This document shows, piece after piece, positions 15,402-17,402 of a stretch of DNA of 17,402 bases. Below the pieces are notes generated by a model. That model had not been told where the DNA came from and did no database searches. It saw only the letters and a program-made list of their open reading frames with translations. Both the position numbers and the translations under genes were made by a program. Numbering within the stretch: the first letter of the stretch is position 1; every line of letters begins with the position of its first letter. The stretch lies in NCBI GenBank assembly GCA_035632555.1, contig DASQGO010000122.1, positions 1 to 17,402 of the forward strand, written 5' to 3'. The stretch is from 2-02-FULL-62-14 sp035632555. Lineage in GTDB: Bacteria; Nitrospirota; Nitrospiria; Nitrospirales; Nitrospiraceae.

Positions 15402-16811
15402 CTACTTACCGATGCAAAATTCCCTGAAGATCCGATCGAGAATATCGTCCGTGCTGACCGCGCCGGTGATCTCGCCCAGCGCGTCAATGGCGGCGCGGAG
15501 GTCCATTGCGATCAATTCGCCTGCTGCCTTCGCATCAACAGATGCCAGGACGGCGCCCAATGAATCAAGCGTTCGCTGAAGCGCGGTTTGATGACGGAGG
15601 TGTGTGACCAAGACCGTCTCCCTGCTTTCAAGGTCCGGGTGAAGCAATAACGCTCGGATGCGATCCCGCAAATCATCCAGTCCGTCGCCGGTTTTGGCGG
15701 AGACTTTGACGACGGCGCAATCCGGCCCTTTAGAAGGCAGCAGCGCCGGGTCGCTACGACTCGGCAGGTCAATCTTGTTCACCACCACGAGCCGCTTCTG
15801 ATCTTTATCCGGAGGAGCTTCCCGCAACAAGGACCGGTCTTCCTCCGTCAACGGCGCCGATCCATCCAGCACGATGAGCACAAGATCGGCCTGTCTCTGC
15901 GCGGTGCGGCTGCGCTGCACGCCTTCCTGCTCCACGGGATCGGCGGTATCGCGAATACCGGCTGTATCCAGCAGGCGCACGGGAATGCCCCGAATGTTCA
16001 GCGCTTCCTCCAACACATCGCGTGTGGTGCCTGGAATCGCCGTGACGATCGCCCGGTCGGTCTTGAGCAGCGCGTTCAGCAGGCTCGATTTCCCGACGTT
16101 CGGCTTGCCGATGATCGCTGCCGTGACTCCTTCGCGCAGAATGCGGCCCTCGCGGCTGTGGGCCAGCAGACGGGAGACGGTTCCATGCGACCGCTGGAGG
16201 CCGGTTGTCAACTCGGCCGTTGGAATGAACGCGATGTCCTCTTCCACGAAATCAATGCCGGCCTCGACATGCGCCAGCAGGCCGATGAGTGTTTCCCGGA
16301 CCGTGTCGATTTCGTGGGACAGCGCGCCGCGCAGCTGTTCTTGCGCGATCCGAAGGCTGCCGGCCGTTTTGGCCCTGATAGTATCGAGAACGGCCTCGGC
16401 CTGGGCCAGGTCCAAGCGACCGTTGAGAAAAGCGCGCTTGGTGAATTCGCCCGGCTCGGCCAGGCGGGCGCCGGCGCGGACCAGGGCTTCGCAGATCGTC
16501 TGCAGAATGACCATGCCGCCGTGGCACTGGAGTTCAACGACGTCTTCCCCGGTGTAGGACTTCGGACCGTGCATGACGGCCACCAGTACCTCGTCGAGAG
16601 GCGCGTGCCGTGTTGAGTCGGACGGGTCGAGGATATCCGCATGGTGGAGCGTGTGACCGGCGGCGGATGCGAGCAGAATACCGGATCGGAGAACCGCGAG
16701 GCTGGCCGCGATGTCCATGGCCTTCTCGCCGCTGATGCGTACGATGCCGACGCCCCCCTCGCCAAGGGGGGTGGCGATGGCACAGATCGTGTCGTTCAGC
16801 GGTCCGTTCAT
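15402..16811 (-). CDS. mnmE: tRNA modification GTPase MnmE (TrmE)
   Basis: MnmE binds formyl/methylene-tetrahydrofolate and GTP and works with MnmG on tRNA U34. The start is ATG 16811 (469 residues), with TGAGG 6 bases upstream; the longer frame to 17111 overlaps yidC and is rejected. The folate-binding N-terminal domain begins DTICAIATPLGEGGVGIVRI. The inserted G domain has G1 GKPNVGKSS (235-243), G2 GTTRD (261-265), G3 DTAG (282-285) and G4 NKID near 340. The C-terminus ends FREFCIGK, whose cysteine is conserved and needed for activity. It follows the yidC stop by 8 bases. A GC stem-loop (16753-16771) lies in codons 14-20. Confidence 0.97.
   Translation of the reverse strand: MNGPLNDTICAIATPLGEGGVGIVRISGEKAMDIAASLAVLRSGILLASAAGHTLHHADILDPSDSTRHAPLDEVLVAVMHGPKSYTGEDVVELQCHGGMVILQTICEALVRAGARLAEPGEFTKRAFLNGRLDLAQAEAVLDTIRAKTAGSLRIAQEQLRGALSHEIDTVRETLIGLLAHVEAGIDFVEEDIAFIPTAELTTGLQRSHGTVSRLLAHSREGRILREGVTAAIIGKPNVGKSSLLNALLKTDRAIVTAIPGTTRDVLEEALNIRGIPVRLLDTAGIRDTADPVEQEGVQRSRTAQRQADLVLIVLDGSAPLTEEDRSLLREAPPDKDQKRLVVVNKIDLPSRSDPALLPSKGPDCAVVKVSAKTGDGLDDLRDRIRALLLHPDLESRETVLVTHLRHQTALQRTLDSLGAVLASVDAKAAGELIAMDLRAAIDALGEITGAVSTDDILDRIFREFCIGK
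16753..16771. repeat. Six-bp GC stem-loop inside the mnmE start region
   Basis: CCCCCC and GGGGGG flank a 7-base loop, giving a perfect G-C stem 41-59 bases into mnmE. It encodes part of TPLGEGGVG, a conserved family segment, so codon constraint may explain it. It could still slow translation early in the gene. Confidence 0.4.
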
Positions 16812-16819
16812 GGACGGCC

Positions 16820-17402
16820 TCAGGTTTCGGTCTGGCTTGCAGATGTGGCAAAGGTCGACTGCTTGTAGATGTACCGATCCGTCACGAATTGCTGGCCGAT
16901 GGTCAACAGATTGTTGGTGAACCAGTAGAGGACCAGCCCGGATGCAAAATTTAAAAACAGCAGGGTCATGAAGGCCGGCAGCATCAGCATGATCTTGGCC
17001 TGCACTGGATCCATGGTTGTCGGTGTGATCTTTTGCTGAATCACCATCGTCACGCCCATGAGAATCGGTAGCACGTAGTAGGGGTCGGGTATTGAGAGGT
17101 CCGTCACCCACAGAAGAAACGGCGCCTGCCGGAGCTCGATGGTCATATAGAGCACGTTGAAGAGCGCGACGAAGACCGGCATTTGCAACAGCATCGGCAG
17201 GCAGCCGCCGACCGGATTGACTTTATGGTCCCGGTACAGCTTGATCAGCTCCTTGTTCAATCGATCCCGGTCATCTTTATACTTGGCCTGCAGCGCCAGC
17301 ACCTTCGGCTGGAGGAGCTGCATCTCCTTCATGGACTTGTAGCTTTTGTACTGCAGCGGGGCGAACAGCAGCTTGATGCCGACCGTCAAGAGCACAATCG
17401 CA
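16820..17402 (-). CDS. yidC: Membrane protein insertase YidC, C-terminal part (5' end outside window)
   Basis: The gene runs off the right edge; about 194 residues remain, covering the conserved insertase core. Visible are the first core helix (VGIKLLFAPLQYKSYKSMKE), the cytoplasmic coiled-coil hairpin (LQPKVLALQAKYKDDRDRLN), the signature NPVGGCLPMLLQMPVFVALF, and later hydrophobic helices ending near LVLYWFTNNLLTIGQQ. The family's positively charged groove residue, Arg in E. coli, is Lys here (GIK). The C-terminal tail is short and polar. YidC inserts membrane proteins, including subunits of F0 ATP synthase, alone or with SecYEG. The stop is at 16820-16822. No jag (khpB) gene lies between it and mnmE. 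Confidence 0.96.
   Translation of the reverse strand, partial: AIVLLTVGIKLLFAPLQYKSYKSMKEMQLLQPKVLALQAKYKDDRDRLNKELIKLYRDHKVNPVGGCLPMLLQMPVFVALFNVLYMTIELRQAPFLLWVTDLSIPDPYYVLPILMGVTMVIQQKITPTTMDPVQAKIMLMLPAFMTLLFLNFASGLVLYWFTNNLLTIGQQFVTDRYIYKQSTFATSASQTET

Overview
The window is a dense stretch of a high-GC bacterial chromosome, made up almost entirely of housekeeping genes. The gene set and order (yidC, mnmE, mnmG, rsmG, parA, parB, two bactofilins, mnmA, F1-ATPase) is the classic origin-proximal block of Gram-negative-type bacteria. The pairing of parAB with bactofilins and an F1-only ATP synthase cluster would fit a Nitrospirota, Deltaproteobacteria-like or related lineage, and I lean to Nitrospira. 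This assignment is inference from gene content; no rRNA or tRNA is present to confirm it. No mobile element, CRISPR array or clear replication origin was seen.

Layout on the + strand. At the left edge (1-300) is the C-terminal end of an ABC-3 family metal-ion permease. Within the otherwise minus-strand region there is also one small zinc-ribbon gene (2013-2189), shorter than usual ORF cut-offs.

Layout on the minus strand, left half: a secreted Cys/His-rich repeat protein (320-1456), a GNAT acetyltransferase (1520-1933), an unknown helical protein (2191-2643), an RluD-type pseudouridine synthase (2668-3621), and the F1-ATPase operon atpH-A-G-D-C (8523 down to 3686).

Layout on the minus strand, right half: mnmA (8653-9729), two bactofilins (9827-10279 and 10354-10833), parB-parA (11104-12706), rsmG (12769-13428), mnmG (13505-15400), mnmE (15402-16811) and the C-terminal half of yidC (16820 to the right edge).

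How the genes work together. YidC inserts membrane proteins. MnmE/MnmG and MnmA modify the same tRNA wobble uridine (carbon 5 and position 2). RsmG and RluD modify rRNA. ParA and ParB act on two identical perfect parS palindromes that flank rsmG, one of them built into the first codons of rsmG. The adjacent bactofilins may supply a polar scaffold for the ParABS machinery. The F1 genes form a tightly packed operon behind a sigma70-like promoter, but no F0 subunit is encoded here.

The least ordinary item is the secreted protein at 320-1456. It is built from about ten helical-repeat-like units of 33-34 residues, most with a paired-cysteine signature, and is interrupted by a His-rich loop. It lies next to a metal-ion transporter gene.
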